A stretch of DNA of 64,000 nucleotides from Rhodococcus jostii RHA1 (GCF_000014565.1 NC_008268.1:930001-994000), one strand, 5' to 3'. Positions 1 through 9,175 are shown, numbered from the stretch's first letter. The notes: generated by a model from the letters alone, not told the origin. Numbers and translations: made by a program.

Positions 1-3000
1 TGATCAACCTCATCCTCACGCTCCGGCGGCCCCAGCTCGCGAAGAACCTCGACCCCAAGGGACTGTCGCAGGCACTCACCGACGGTCTGCGACCGCTCGA
101 CGAGCAACTGGTCCTCGAGGCGGCACGCTCGTTCAGCGACATGGAGGAGGTCGGCCGGGCGCTCGAGGGGCTGGCCGCGGCGGACCAGGCGGCACAGAGC
201 TTCGTCGGCGTGTACGCGAAATACCTTCGCCAGCAGGCGCGTACGGACGTCGACCACCTCGCGACCCGTCTGGAGGCCGTCCGATCCGGTATCGCCGCTC
301 TCCATGGGGCGGCAGCGGACCGGGCGCGCAGCCAGGAGAGCCGAGCGGCCGCCGAAGAACGCTTCACCGCCGCCGAACGCGCACTCGACCAGGCCAATGC
401 CACCCTGGACGCACTGAAGCGGTCGACGGCGTACGAAGGGCGGACACAACTCGACGACCTCGCGCAGGCCGTCTCGACGCTCGAGAAGTCGACCGAACTG
501 CAGGCCGAGAAGGCACGCAAGGCGAAGGTGACCCTCGAACAGCGATCCGAGGAGCACGACAAGGCCGGTGACGCCGTCGCCCGCGCCGTCGAGGCGCTCA
601 CCCATGCCGAAGACGAGCTTCACCTCGCCGCCGAGGACGCGGGAATCACCTGGACCGCACTCCCCGAGAACGCGCGCACCGACCAGCTGACCGCGGCGCT
701 GCGCGGGCACACCGAAGAACGCGACGGCGACATCCGCGCGGTCCGGGCCGCACTCGCCACCGTCGAGAGGGCGGTCACCGAACGGACCAGGGCCGACGAG
801 GCGGCACGCCGAGGCCAGGAGCAACTCGACACCGCGACGGTCGCCGTTCTCGAGGCCGAGACCGCGGTCGAATCGGCCCGCAGCCGCTGCGCCGGCGAAC
901 TCCGATCCTGGTGGACGGAACAGTCGGCCCTCTACGCCGAGATCGACGCGCCCGCTTCACTGTTCGACGTCCTGGACGCCGCCCTCGGCCGGATCGGCGA
1001 CGACGACACCGCCACCCTGTCGGAGACGCTGACCGAACAGACGACGGACGCCGTCGACGCGCTCCGGTTGCGTCGTCAGCAGTACGACCGCGACGCCGCC
1101 GCCGCCGAGGAGGTGATCGCCGCACACGAATCCGCTCGCGCGGCCATCGAATCCGAGCACGACGACGCCCCGCCGCTCTCGACCGCCCGGCAGGACGCCC
1201 GGTCCCGGCTGACCGGTGCACCGCTGTGGCGTCTGGTCCGCTTCGCCGACAGTGTCGACGCTGCCGCGGCGGCAGGAATCGAGGCCGCACTGCAGGCCGC
1301 GAATCTCCTCGACGGCTGGGTGCCCGTCGACGACGCACTCCCCGATGTCGAATCCGAACAGTTCCTCGTGGCCCTTCCGGCCGGGGATCGGCCCACCGGC
1401 ACGACCCTCGCGGACGTTCTCGAGGTCGAACAGGACACGGGCGTTCCCAACGATCGCGTGCGCGGGATCCTCGAATCCATCGCCCTCGAATCCCTCGACC
1501 TGTCCGAAGGTCCGGTCGGTGTCGCCGAAGATGGTGCGTACCGGCAGGGAATCCAGCGGGGACGCCACACGAAATCGGACGCGGAGTACATCGGAACCAC
1601 CGCACGGGCCCGCAGGCGCGCCGTCCGTATCGCCGAACTCGACAGGATCCTCGAGGAAACCCGGGCGACCCTCGACGAAGCCCGGGCGTCCGCGGATGCG
1701 GCGGCGGCGCTGCTGTCGCGGACCACCGCGGCGGCGCAGGCCCTGCCCCGCACCGGATCGATCCTCACGGCGCTGAAGAAGGTCACCGAATCCGCAGGCG
1801 CACTCCGCAGCCGCTCCGACACGGCGACAGCGGTCGGTCGCGAACTCGACCAGGCCATCGCCGACCTGTCCGCGAAGGAGAAGCAGCTCCGGGCCACTGC
1901 GTCCACGCACCGGACTCCCCACGTCGCCCGCGAGATCGACTCGCTCGCCGCGGCCGTCCGGCATTTCGAGAAGCAGGGCGAGATGGTGCAACGGTGCAGG
2001 CGCGAACACGCCAAGGAGATGGAGCACACCCGCGAGTCCGAGGACCGACTGCACGAGGCGCGCGGCAGCGCGGAGGAGTTCGCGGAAGAAGCTGCCATCG
2101 CCGAAGAGGTTCTCGCGCAACAGGTCCAACGCCTCGAGACGCTGCGCGACACGCTGGGATCGGGGGCCGAGCAGTTGGACCGCCAACTCGAGGAGGCGCA
2201 CGCGCGGATCGAGGCGTGCAAGAAGGAGCAGCGCGACGCCCGCAAGGCGGACAAGGACGCGGGTGAGGCCATCGGTAAAGCCGAGGGCGCGTACAACACC
2301 GCCGTCCAGACGCTCCGGCTGGCGCTCACCGAAACGCACGCCGACGCCGCCCGCCTCGCGCCGTATGCCCGGCGCGACCTACTCGAACTCCTCGGCGTCG
2401 ACGGCGGCCACACCTGGCCGGCGAGCTCGGCGGCGTGGATGAGTGCCGAACAGCTGGTGTATCGGATCCAGAACGCCGACGACGACACCCAGATCCTGCC
2501 GCCCGAAGTGGATGCCCTGTTCCGCGCACTGGACGGCGCCACCGAATCGGTGCGGGTCAGCGACTCGGCGCGCAAGTCGACGCGCACCGCGCTCACCACC
2601 GCGCTGCAGGACTTCGACGCACAATTGGCGGCCGCCGGCCAGGACTACCGGTTGCAGTGGGACGCCCCGGACGGCGTGACCGTGGTGCAGGTGCAGGACG
2701 ACGAGGGGTACTCGTCGATCGGCGAGTTCGCCGCCCGCATCGCGTCCGCTCGCTCCGATCAGGAATTGCTGCTCACCGAATCCGAGCGTCGCATCCTGGA
2801 GGACGCGCTGCTCACGGGTCTCGCACAGCAGATCCACGAACGGACCGTCGACGCACGCGAACTCATCGCCCGGATGGGCACCGAGATGCGGGAGCGCCGG
2901 ATGTCGTCCGGCAACACCATCGGCGTCCACTGGGTGCTCGCCGACAACCTCGACGACAGCGCGAAGGCGATCTCCAAACTTCTCGAGCGCGACATCTCGG

Positions 3001-3611
3001 CGCTGGGGCCGGACGAGCTCGCCACGATGCGCGCCCACTTCGCCCACCAGATCAGGACTGCCCGCGCCGCCCACCCGGAGCGTTCGTACCCGGAGATCCT
3101 GGCGTCCGCCCTCGACTACCGGCGGTGGCGGGTGTTCTCGTTCACCCTGATCAGCGGCAACGGCAACGAAGACCGGCTGACCGTCGCCCGGCACAGCGCG
3201 CTCTCCGGCGGCGAGCAGTCCGTCTCGCTGCACCTGCCGCTGTTCGCCGCAGCGCACGTCATGCTCGATTCCGCCGACCCCCATGCGCCGCGACTGCTGG
3301 CGCTGGACGAAGCGTTCGCCGGCGTCGACGACAACGGCCGGGCCGAACTGCTCGGCCTCAGCGTGCAATTCGACCTCGACCTGTTCATGACCGGGTTCGA
3401 CCTGTGGATCACGTACGGCGGCGTGCCGGGGTGTGCGCACTACGATCTGGCGCACTCGACAGCCGAGCAGAGCGTCAGCGCCACGCTGCTCGTGTGGTCG
3501 GATGGCGAACTACTCGCCGAACACGACGGCACCGACCTGGCGCAGGCGCTCGGTTCGCCCCTCCGCAGGCGCGTCCCGACGCCCGCGGAGGGTGCCCTCG
3601 AGTTCGCCTGA
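1..3611 (+). CDS. jetC: SMC-like ATPase of the TIGR02680 family (Wadjet JetC-type), 5' end outside window
   Basis: The reading frame is open from the left edge (codons start at base 3), so at least 1,202 C-terminal residues are visible and the N-terminal Walker A region is missing. The middle is Ala/Glu/Arg-rich and looks like long coiled coil. The C-terminus carries an ABC signature LSGGEQ at 3201-3218 and a Walker B LLALDE at 3294-3311, as in SMC/SbcC-type ATPases. The overall sequence resembles TIGR02680, one member of a four-gene cassette (TIGR02677-02680) that I recall as a Wadjet-type plasmid defence system. In that system JetC is the SMC-like motor of a loop-extruding complex that leads to cleavage of small circular DNA. 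Partner genes, if present, must lie to the left because the next gene to the right is convergent mshC. The family is fairly sure; the system assignment depends on unseen neighbours. Confidence 0.75.
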   Translation, partial: INLILTLRRPQLAKNLDPKGLSQALTDGLRPLDEQLVLEAARSFSDMEEVGRALEGLAAADQAAQSFVGVYAKYLRQQARTDVDHLATRLEAVRSGIAALHGAAADRARSQESRAAAEERFTAAERALDQANATLDALKRSTAYEGRTQLDDLAQAVSTLEKSTELQAEKARKAKVTLEQRSEEHDKAGDAVARAVEALTHAEDELHLAAEDAGITWTALPENARTDQLTAALRGHTEERDGDIRAVRAALATVERAVTERTRADEAARRGQEQLDTATVAVLEAETAVESARSRCAGELRSWWTEQSALYAEIDAPASLFDVLDAALGRIGDDDTATLSETLTEQTTDAVDALRLRRQQYDRDAAAAEEVIAAHESARAAIESEHDDAPPLSTARQDARSRLTGAPLWRLVRFADSVDAAAAAGIEAALQAANLLDGWVPVDDALPDVESEQFLVALPAGDRPTGTTLADVLEVEQDTGVPNDRVRGILESIALESLDLSEGPVGVAEDGAYRQGIQRGRHTKSDAEYIGTTARARRRAVRIAELDRILEETRATLDEARASADAAAALLSRTTAAAQALPRTGSILTALKKVTESAGALRSRSDTATAVGRELDQAIADLSAKEKQLRATASTHRTPHVAREIDSLAAAVRHFEKQGEMVQRCRREHAKEMEHTRESEDRLHEARGSAEEFAEEAAIAEEVLAQQVQRLETLRDTLGSGAEQLDRQLEEAHARIEACKKEQRDARKADKDAGEAIGKAEGAYNTAVQTLRLALTETHADAARLAPYARRDLLELLGVDGGHTWPASSAAWMSAEQLVYRIQNADDDTQILPPEVDALFRALDGATESVRVSDSARKSTRTALTTALQDFDAQLAAAGQDYRLQWDAPDGVTVVQVQDDEGYSSIGEFAARIASARSDQELLLTESERRILEDALLTGLAQQIHERTVDARELIARMGTEMRERRMSSGNTIGVHWVLADNLDDSAKAISKLLERDISALGPDELATMRAHFAHQIRTARAAHPERSYPEILASALDYRRWRVFSFTLISGNGNEDRLTVARHSALSGGEQSVSLHLPLFAAAHVMLDSADPHAPRLLALDEAFAGVDDNGRAELLGLSVQFDLDLFMTGFDLWITYGGVPGCAHYDLAHSTAEQSVSATLLVWSDGELLAEHDGTDLAQALGSPLRRRVPTPAEGALEFA

Positions 3612-3633
3612 CCCGTGAGTACTTGTTAACCGC
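3612..3633. repeat. Left arm of a 22-bp inverted repeat flanking the IS
   Basis: This 22-bp stretch starts directly after the stop codon of the SMC-like gene. It is repeated perfectly in inverted orientation at 5428-5449. It contains GTGAGTACTTGTTAAC. It may be the outer part of the IS terminal repeat, but its similarity in layout to the 27386-27431 palindrome suggests it is one arm of a host terminator hairpin that was split by the insertion. Confidence 0.7.
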
Positions 3634-3635
3634 GG

Positions 3636-5425
3636 GGGGGCTGTTGCGGAATTGAGTGAGGGCGGTCCGGGTGCGGGTGTCTCGTGCCGCGGTGGGTGCC
3701 GGTGCGGGGTGGCCCCCGCCGGGTCAGGGGGTGGCCGGGAGCGGGGTGCCTCCGGTCAGGTGGGTGAGGATCTTGCCCAGGTTGTGCACGGTGGCGTGGA
3801 ACGCCCATTCGCTGCGGGCGCGGTCGAGGCCGCGGCTGGTGAAGCGGCGGAATCCGAGGTTGTGTTTGGCGTGCCCGAACACGGTTTCGGCGATGGGTGA
3901 GCGTTTGCGGTAGGTGGCGATACCGGCCTCGGTGCGCAGCCGGCGGGTCATGGCCTGGATCGGATCCGCTTGCGGCGGTGGCGGTCCGGTGACCGGATCA
4001 GCGGTGGCGGCGGCCTCGAGGTGACGGGATTTGCCGGTGGCGATCAACCGGTCCGGGCCCGGCGCGGTGAGGTTCTCGCGGGAGCAGTAGCCGGCGTCGA
4101 AGAGCATCACCCCGATCAGCTCCTCCGGGCTCGTGCCGGTCGGTTCCTTCCCACGTCGGGTGGCGTCGATCAGGTGCGCGGCCGCCCCGGCCTTGTCGAC
4201 CATCTCGGGGAAATAGTCGTAGTCCGCCGGGCCGGTCCCGACCCCGGTGGCCAGGATCAACCCGTCCTCGCTGGTGAAGGCCTGGCAGTTGTAGCCCTGC
4301 ACCCAGCCGCCGCCGCGCAGCGGCTGCAACCGCGAGTCGGGGTCGGTGGTGTTGCGGCGCCGCTGCCCGGCGGCAGCGGCGCGCTCACCCTGCTTGCGCA
4401 GGGCGGTGTCGAGTTCGGTGCGCCGACGCCGCACCAGGTGGTGCTCGTCGACCGGCTTCGGAACGAACCCGCCCCCGCCCCCGGCCGCGGTGCGCCCCCG
4501 GAACCGCTCGATCACCGCCTGCTGGGCGGCGACCGCCTCGGCCAGACGCCGCTCGGCGGCGGCGACCTCGGCCCCGACCGGCACCCGGCCCATCACCGTC
4601 TGGCCCGCGTCGAGCCGGGCCAGATAGTCCTGTGCTTTCCCCTCCCGCTCGCACTGTTCGGCGTCCTTCTCCGCGTCGAGCTGGGCCAATGCCTCGGCGA
4701 TCCGGGCCGAGCGGGTGCTGGGATCGGCCAACTCCGCCGGCACCTGTCCCGGGCCCGAATCGTCCTCGCCGTAGAGGTCGTCCTCGGCGTCATCGGTGGC
4801 GGCGTGCGCGGCCACCGCGGCGGCGGCGATCCGCGCGGCCTCGGCCTCGGCTGCCCGGCGCAGCCCGTCCTCGGTGCGGTTGGCGTCCTTCGATGCGTTC
4901 GAGGCGATCTTCACCCCGTCCAACGCGATCGTCTCGAGTCGGCCCAGACCCAACCGTGCGGCCAGGATCAGGACCTGCGTGAACAGGGCCTCGCAGGCGG
5001 TGTGGTTGTCCTTGCGGAACCGTGAGATCGTCACGTGATCGGGGGTGTCGCCGGCGCAGATCACCCGGTAGGACACCACCTCCGAGCAGGCCCGCTCGAT
5101 CTGCCGCGACGACCGCACCCCCCGCGACCACGCCCAGATCAGCAGGGTCACCAGCATGTCCGGGTCGTACCCGGCGCGCCCGGCACCCCCGGTGCGGCGA
5201 GAGCCGTGAAAGGCGCTGGTGTCGAGATGGGTGTCGACGATCTCGATCACCGTCCACACCGGATGCGTGGGCGGCACCCACTCCCGCATGTCCGGCGGCA
5301 ACAAAAACTGCTGATCACGATTCACCGGTCGATACCCCTTGGCCACCAACACATTATCCAAGAAACATCAGGTCGGGGCGCCGCGGCACGCGGACACCCC
5401 GACCCGGAAATTTGAAACAGCCCCC
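3636..5425 (-). mobile_element. IS1182-family insertion sequence
   Basis: A single transposase gene is bounded by short inverted ends reading GGGGGCTGTT inward (3636-3645, and reversed at 5416-5425). Beyond them lies the perfect 22-bp inverted repeat at 3612-3633 and 5428-5449, separated by two base pairs on each side. The element is about 1.79 kb with the short ends only, or 1.84 kb (3612-5449) if the 22-bp arms belong to it. No flanking direct duplication can be fixed with confidence. It sits exactly between the 3' ends of two convergent genes and damages neither. Confidence 0.8.
3724..5361 (-). CDS. IS1182-family transposase
   Basis: This 545-residue protein is typical of IS1182-family DDE transposases. 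Its N-terminus contains LLPPDMREWVPPTHPVW and a DUF772-like region with YDPDMLVTLLIWAWSRGVRS and DHVTISRFR. The C-terminal part has the DDE domain, with FDAGYCSRENL and a late CFGHAKH-like segment (ETVFGHAKHNLGFRRF). A central Ala/Glu-rich insert of about 100 residues is common in actinobacterial members. The first codon is TTG, and a GTG three codons later is an alternative. No frameshift or internal stop is seen, so the element may still be active. The gene is the only cargo of the IS. Confidence 0.9.
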   Translation of the reverse strand: MDNVLVAKGYRPVNRDQQFLLPPDMREWVPPTHPVWTVIEIVDTHLDTSAFHGSRRTGGAGRAGYDPDMLVTLLIWAWSRGVRSSRQIERACSEVVSYRVICAGDTPDHVTISRFRKDNHTACEALFTQVLILAARLGLGRLETIALDGVKIASNASKDANRTEDGLRRAAEAEAARIAAAAVAAHAATDDAEDDLYGEDDSGPGQVPAELADPSTRSARIAEALAQLDAEKDAEQCEREGKAQDYLARLDAGQTVMGRVPVGAEVAAAERRLAEAVAAQQAVIERFRGRTAAGGGGGFVPKPVDEHHLVRRRRTELDTALRKQGERAAAAGQRRRNTTDPDSRLQPLRGGGWVQGYNCQAFTSEDGLILATGVGTGPADYDYFPEMVDKAGAAAHLIDATRRGKEPTGTSPEELIGVMLFDAGYCSRENLTAPGPDRLIATGKSRHLEAAATADPVTGPPPPQADPIQAMTRRLRTEAGIATYRKRSPIAETVFGHAKHNLGFRRFTSRGLDRARSEWAFHATVHNLGKILTHLTGGTPLPATP

Positions 5426-5427
5426 GG

Positions 5428-5449
5428 GCGGTTAACAAGTACTCACGGG
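5428..5449. repeat. Right arm of the 22-bp inverted repeat flanking the IS
   Basis: This is the perfect inverted copy of 3612-3633. Its outer end overlaps the last codon and the stop codon of mshC (stop at 5443-5445), so either mshC naturally ends inside this element or the element supplied its stop. Confidence 0.7.
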
Positions 5450-6690
5450 CGCCGGAGGCGCACACCGAGGAGGGCGTCCACGGCGGCGGCGAATTCGCTC
5501 GGCGCGTTCGTGTCGGAGCCACCGTGGTCGAGGGCGCGACGGGCCCAGCCGTCGAGGGCGTCGAGCGCCTTCGGGGTGTCGAGATCGTCCGCGAGATGCT
5601 GGCGCAGCCGGGCGATCGTGTCGGTGGCAGACGGCGCCGACTCGAGTGCGGCGGCGTCCTTCCACAGCTGCAGCCGGGTGTGGGCGTCGGCGAGAAGCTG
5701 CTCGGTCCAGGGGCGGTCCTGCCGGTAGTGCCCGGACAGCAGTCCGAGGCGGATGGCGGCCGGGTCGACTCCCTCGCCGCGCAGCTTCGACACGAACACG
5801 AGGTTGCCGCGGCTCTTCGACATCTTCTCGCCGTCGAGACCGATCATGCCGGTGTGCACGTAGTGGCGGGCGAAGCGACGGTCGCCCGTGGCCGACTCGG
5901 CGTGCGCCGCGGAGTACTCGTGGTGCGGGAAGATCAGGTCGCTGCCGCCGCCCTGCACGTCGAAACCCGAACCGATGCGGTTGAGGGCGATGGCCGAACA
6001 CTCGATGTGCCAGCCGGGACGCCCGGGACCGAACGGAGACGGCCATGACGGCTCGCCCGGGCGGACCGCACGCCACACCAGGGCGTCGAGGGGATCCTCC
6101 TTGCCGGGGCGGTCGGGGTCGCCGCCGCGCTCGGCGAAGAACTTGTCCATCGTCTCGCGGTCGTAGCCGGACTCGTACCCGAACTGCTCGGTCGCGTTGG
6201 CACGGAAGTACACGTCGGGGAATTCGGGGTCGTCGACGACGTAGGCGGCGCCGGACGCGACGAACTTCTCGACCATCTCGATCACTTCGCCGATCGACTC
6301 CACCGCGCCGATGTAGTCGCGCGGGGGCAGCACCCGCAGGGCTTCCATGTCTTCGCGGAACAGCGCCGTCTCGCGCATGCCGAGGACCACCCAGTCCTCG
6401 CCGTCGCGGTTGGCGCGCTCGAACAGCGGGTCGTCGACGTCGGTGACGTTCTGGACGTAGTGCACGTCGTGCCCGGCGTCACGCCAGATCCGGTTCACCA
6501 GATCGAACGTCAGGTACGTGGCCGCGTGACCGAGGTGGGTGGCGTCGTAGGGGGTGATACCGCACACGTACATCGTGGCCGTGCGTCCGGGAGTGACGGG
6601 ACGTACCTGCCGGTCAGCGGTGTCGAACAACCGCAGCGGAGGCCCCTGGCCTGGAACGGACGGGACAGCGGTTTCGGACCAAGACTGCAT
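5443..6690 (-). CDS. mshC: L-cysteine:1D-myo-inositol 2-amino-2-deoxy-alpha-D-glucopyranoside ligase MshC
   Basis: MshC joins cysteine to glucosaminyl-inositol with ATP, the third step of mycothiol synthesis, in the cytoplasm. The 415-residue protein is the usual family length. It has the class I aminoacyl-tRNA-synthetase-like HIGH motif as HLGH (residues 52-55), the zinc-ligand Cys in YVCGITPYD (Cys43) and a KMSKS loop in EKMSKSRGN. The N-terminus MQSW matches the mycobacterial protein as I remember it. The stop lies inside the right arm of the IS-flanking repeat, but the ending at LLGVRLRRP is close to the normal family end, so it is probably intact. It is the last gene of a conserved minus-strand cluster with the SCO1664-family, DUF3090 and phosphomutase genes. 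Confidence 0.97.
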   Translation of the reverse strand: MQSWSETAVPSVPGQGPPLRLFDTADRQVRPVTPGRTATMYVCGITPYDATHLGHAATYLTFDLVNRIWRDAGHDVHYVQNVTDVDDPLFERANRDGEDWVVLGMRETALFREDMEALRVLPPRDYIGAVESIGEVIEMVEKFVASGAAYVVDDPEFPDVYFRANATEQFGYESGYDRETMDKFFAERGGDPDRPGKEDPLDALVWRAVRPGEPSWPSPFGPGRPGWHIECSAIALNRIGSGFDVQGGGSDLIFPHHEYSAAHAESATGDRRFARHYVHTGMIGLDGEKMSKSRGNLVFVSKLRGEGVDPAAIRLGLLSGHYRQDRPWTEQLLADAHTRLQLWKDAAALESAPSATDTIARLRQHLADDLDTPKALDALDGWARRALDHGGSDTNAPSEFAAAVDALLGVRLRRP

Positions 6691-6763
6691 GAGAGCGAGC
6701 CTAGTGGACCCGCATTTCCGCCTCGGAGGGAGCCGCCGCCCCCACGGGCGCCGAACGGCTCCG

Positions 6764-7567
6764 TCAGAACGCGGGCCACGGAATCGGCCGGTGACCGTTC
6801 GGCCGGGGCATCACCGGCGCCGCGAGGAGGTCCACGGAACGCTCGTACAGCGCGGCGACCTCGCCGGACGTGATGTGCTCGCCCAGTCGCGCACCGAAGT
6901 CGCCCTCGAGCGAGGAGATCAGTTCCGCGATGTCGACGACGAGGGCGCCCGGCACCTCCGTCCCGGCCCACCCCCACAACACGGTCCGCAGCTTGTTCTC
7001 CGTGTGCAGGCAGATGCCGTGGTCGACGCCGTAAACGGAACCGTCGAGCCCCTCGAGTGCGTGGCCGCCCTTGCGGTCGGCGTTGTTGATCAGCACGTCG
7101 AGGACCGCCATCCGCTGCAGCCGCGGGTCGTCGGCGTGGATGAGCGCGACCGGTTCGCCGTCCATGTCGGTGGCGCGCAGGATCTCGAACCACCCCTCCG
7201 GGACGGCGTCGGGAGCGCAGATGTCGACCAGGTCGAGACCGCCGGTGTCGTCGGCGTGCCGGTCGGGGGTGTCGACCCACCGCTGCACCATGCCCGGGCC
7301 GAACGGACCGTCCCGCAGGAGAGTGCGGGGAATCACACCCCACCCGAGCTGTTCGGACACGAGATACGACGCGTATTCACGTCCGGCGAGCGTGCCGTCC
7401 GGGAAGTCCCACAATGGACGCTCCCCGCGGACGGGCTTGTACACGCAGCGGACGGTGTTCTCACCCTCGACTGCGTCGCACACGAGGGTGGCGTTACTGG
7501 CGTGGGTGATCTGGCCGATGAGGGTCAGCTCGCCGGACTCCAGAGGATCGGACTCCTCGGCAGGCAC
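6764..7567 (-). CDS. SCO1664 family protein (PI3/4-kinase-like fold)
   Basis: The 267-residue protein belongs to an actinobacterial family named after Streptomyces SCO1664. It has lipid/protein-kinase-like signatures: a [17 protein letters not shown] nucleotide-binding-like stretch, then [13 protein letters not shown] and GVDHGICLH, which resemble the catalytic loop and metal-binding segment of PI3/PI4-kinase folds. No substrate is known to me. The GTG start lies 3 bases after the DUF3090 stop, so the two are co-transcribed. A 73-bp gap separates it from mshC. The fixed linkage to mshC in actinomycetes hints at a role around mycothiol or redox handling, which is inference. Confidence 0.85.
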   Translation of the reverse strand: MPAEESDPLESGELTLIGQITHASNATLVCDAVEGENTVRCVYKPVRGERPLWDFPDGTLAGREYASYLVSEQLGWGVIPRTLLRDGPFGPGMVQRWVDTPDRHADDTGGLDLVDICAPDAVPEGWFEILRATDMDGEPVALIHADDPRLQRMAVLDVLINNADRKGGHALEGLDGSVYGVDHGICLHTENKLRTVLWGWAGTEVPGALVVDIAELISSLEGDFGARLGEHITSGEVAALYERSVDLLAAPVMPRPNGHRPIPWPAF

Positions 7568-7570
7568 CCG

Positions 7571-8164
7571 TCAGTCCTCCTCGTCCATCTCCGGGGTGAG
7601 GCCGAAGCTCTGGCCGCGGCGGTACCCGTTGGTCCGGATGCAGATGTGCCCTTCCGGGGCCAGTGGCTCACCGCACAGTGGGCACGGCGCGCGCCCGGCG
7701 GCGATGACCCGTTCGGAGCGCAACGAGAAGTCCCGCGCCTGCAACGGGGTGAGGAAGACGCGCACGGCGTCCGGTCCGTCCTCGGAGTCGTCGAGAACGA
7801 CGGACTCGTCGAACTCCGTCTCACTGACGGCGAGCAGTTCCACCACGACGGCTCCGGCGTCCGCGTCCCAGCCCAGGCCCATCGTGCCGACCCGGAACTC
7901 GGCGTCGATCGGGGTGACGAGGGGGCTCGCGTCGTCGAGTTCGGCCCCCTCCGGGGGAACCTCCGTCCCGAACCGGCGGTGCACTTCCTCGAGGAGGAGC
8001 CCCATCCGGTCGGCCAGTACCTGCACCTGCTGTTTCTCCAGCAGGACGCTGATCACTCGCGCCTCGTGTACGGCCTGGAGGTAGAACGACCTGTCGCCGG
8101 GCTCACCCACCGTCCCGGCAATGAATCGGTCAGGAGTGCGGAATACGTGAATTGCGCGTGACAT
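7571..8164 (-). CDS. DUF3090 domain-containing protein
   Basis: This 197-residue protein matches DUF3090, a family found next to SCO1664-family kinases and mshC in actinobacteria; its function is unknown. The body has conserved segments such as RFIAGTVGEPGDRSFYLQA and VLADRMGLLLEEV. Near the C-terminus CPLCGEPLAPEGHIC (Cys, Cys, His, Cys) looks like a small zinc-binding knuckle. The ATG is preceded by a strong GGAGG at 4 bases. Its upstream region holds a possible -10 (GATAAT on the minus strand, 8254-8259) and then the 24-bp tandem repeats. Confidence 0.88.
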   Translation of the reverse strand: MSRAIHVFRTPDRFIAGTVGEPGDRSFYLQAVHEARVISVLLEKQQVQVLADRMGLLLEEVHRRFGTEVPPEGAELDDASPLVTPIDAEFRVGTMGLGWDADAGAVVVELLAVSETEFDESVVLDDSEDGPDAVRVFLTPLQARDFSLRSERVIAAGRAPCPLCGEPLAPEGHICIRTNGYRRGQSFGLTPEMDEED

Positions 8165-8266
8165 TGCACCTCCTTCAGCTGGAGCCGGGCCCTACTGCGG
8201 CGCTGCCCACTCGTTGTTCCGTCTCGGACTGTTCCTCGCAGCATGTTGCGTTCATTATCCGTCAAT

Positions 8267-8434
8267 CGTCACCGGCGGGGTCCGCCTAATCGTCACCGGC
8301 GGGGTCCGCCTAATCGTCACCGGCGGGGTCCGCCTAATCGTCACCGGCGGGGTCCGCCTAATCGTCACCGGCGGGGTCCGCCTAATCGTCACCGGCGGGG
8401 TCCGCCTAATCGTCACCGGCGGGGTCCGCCTAAT
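8267..8434. repeat. Seven perfect tandem copies of a 24-bp repeat, each with a hairpin
   Basis: Seven identical 24-bp units begin at 8267, 8291, 8315, 8339, 8363, 8387 and 8411. Each contains CGTCACCGGCGGGGTCCGCC; within it GGCGG-GGT-CCGCC can fold as a 5-bp hairpin with a 3-base loop. A degenerate eighth copy seems to overlap the last codons of the phosphomutase gene (8435-8458). The array lies between the phosphomutase stop and the DUF3090 gene. There are no spacers, so it is not a CRISPR array. Perfect identity suggests recent expansion and likely copy-number variation. Confidence 0.95.
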
Positions 8435-8436
8435 AC

Positions 8437-9135
8437 TCACAGCCGGACCTCCCCGCCGGGCACCGATCCGGATACTTCGGCGCGGGCCCCGTCTCCGGAG
8501 ACGGGTGGCGTGTTGACTCCGGACAGATCGGCTCCGGTGTCGTTCATCTTCAGCACGTACGGACGGGTGGAGGTGTACCGGACGACGCTGATCGAGGCCG
8601 GCTCGGCGACGATCCGCTGGAATCCGTCGAGGTGCGCGCCGAGGGCGTCGGCGAGGACCGACTTGATGACGTCGCCGTGTGAGCACGCCACCCACACGAC
8701 GTCTCGGCCGTGCAGTTCGGCGAGCCGCGCATCGTGCTCCCGGACCGCGGCGACGGCCCGGGCCTGGACCTGCGCCAGCCCTTCTCCTCCCGGGAACACT
8801 GCGGCGGACGCGTGCTGCTGCACGATCTTCCACAGCGGCTCCTCGAGCAGGACCTTCAGCTCACGACCGGTCCACTCGCCGTAGTCGACCTCGACCAGCC
8901 GATGTTCCACCACCGGGGTCAGGCCCCGGGCCCGGGCGAGCGGCTCCACGGTCTGCTCGCACCGCACGAGCGGCGAGTGCACGATCTCCTCGATCGCAAC
9001 GTCCGCGAGCCGGGACACGATGGCCTGCGCCTGCTCGCGGCCGCGGTCGTCGAGTTCGACTCCCGGTGACCGGCCGGCAAGCGTGTGTGCGGTGTTCGAG
9101 GTCGACCGCCCGTGGCGCAGCAGCACAACTGTCAT
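8437..9135 (-). CDS. MSMEG_4193-type phosphomutase / histidine phosphatase family protein
   Basis: The 232-residue protein is a histidine phosphatase superfamily member (phosphoglycerate-mutase-like). It has the catalytic LLRHGRS motif at residues 5-11 with His8, GRSPGVELDDRGREQA, an IVHSPLVRCEQT segment with a conserved Arg, and a late CSHGDVIK that supplies the second catalytic His. In mycobacteria the orthologue opens the cluster leading to mshC; the physiological substrate is not established to my knowledge. The stop codon lies at the edge of the tandem-repeat array, and the last few codons (GGEVRL) seem to be a degenerate repeat copy, so the C-terminus may vary between strains. Confidence 0.92.
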   Translation of the reverse strand: MTVVLLRHGRSTSNTAHTLAGRSPGVELDDRGREQAQAIVSRLADVAIEEIVHSPLVRCEQTVEPLARARGLTPVVEHRLVEVDYGEWTGRELKVLLEEPLWKIVQQHASAAVFPGGEGLAQVQARAVAAVREHDARLAELHGRDVVWVACSHGDVIKSVLADALGAHLDGFQRIVAEPASISVVRYTSTRPYVLKMNDTGADLSGVNTPPVSGDGARAEVSGSVPGGEVRL

Positions 9136-9175
9136 TGGCCCAGCCTAGTGTCGTGCACTCCCCGGCCGCCCGATC

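Noticed and set aside
5443..5449. mshC truncated by the IS
   Set aside because: The protein has the usual length and ends just after the conserved LLGV segment, so at most a few terminal residues changed.
8267..8434. Possible CRISPR array
   Set aside because: The units are directly adjacent with no spacers and no cas gene is nearby.
8214..8516. Repeat-encoded proteins in the tandem array (VTGGVRLI-type repeats)
   Set aside because: Open frames arise because the 24-bp unit is a multiple of three without stops; no ribosome site or conserved domain supports translation.
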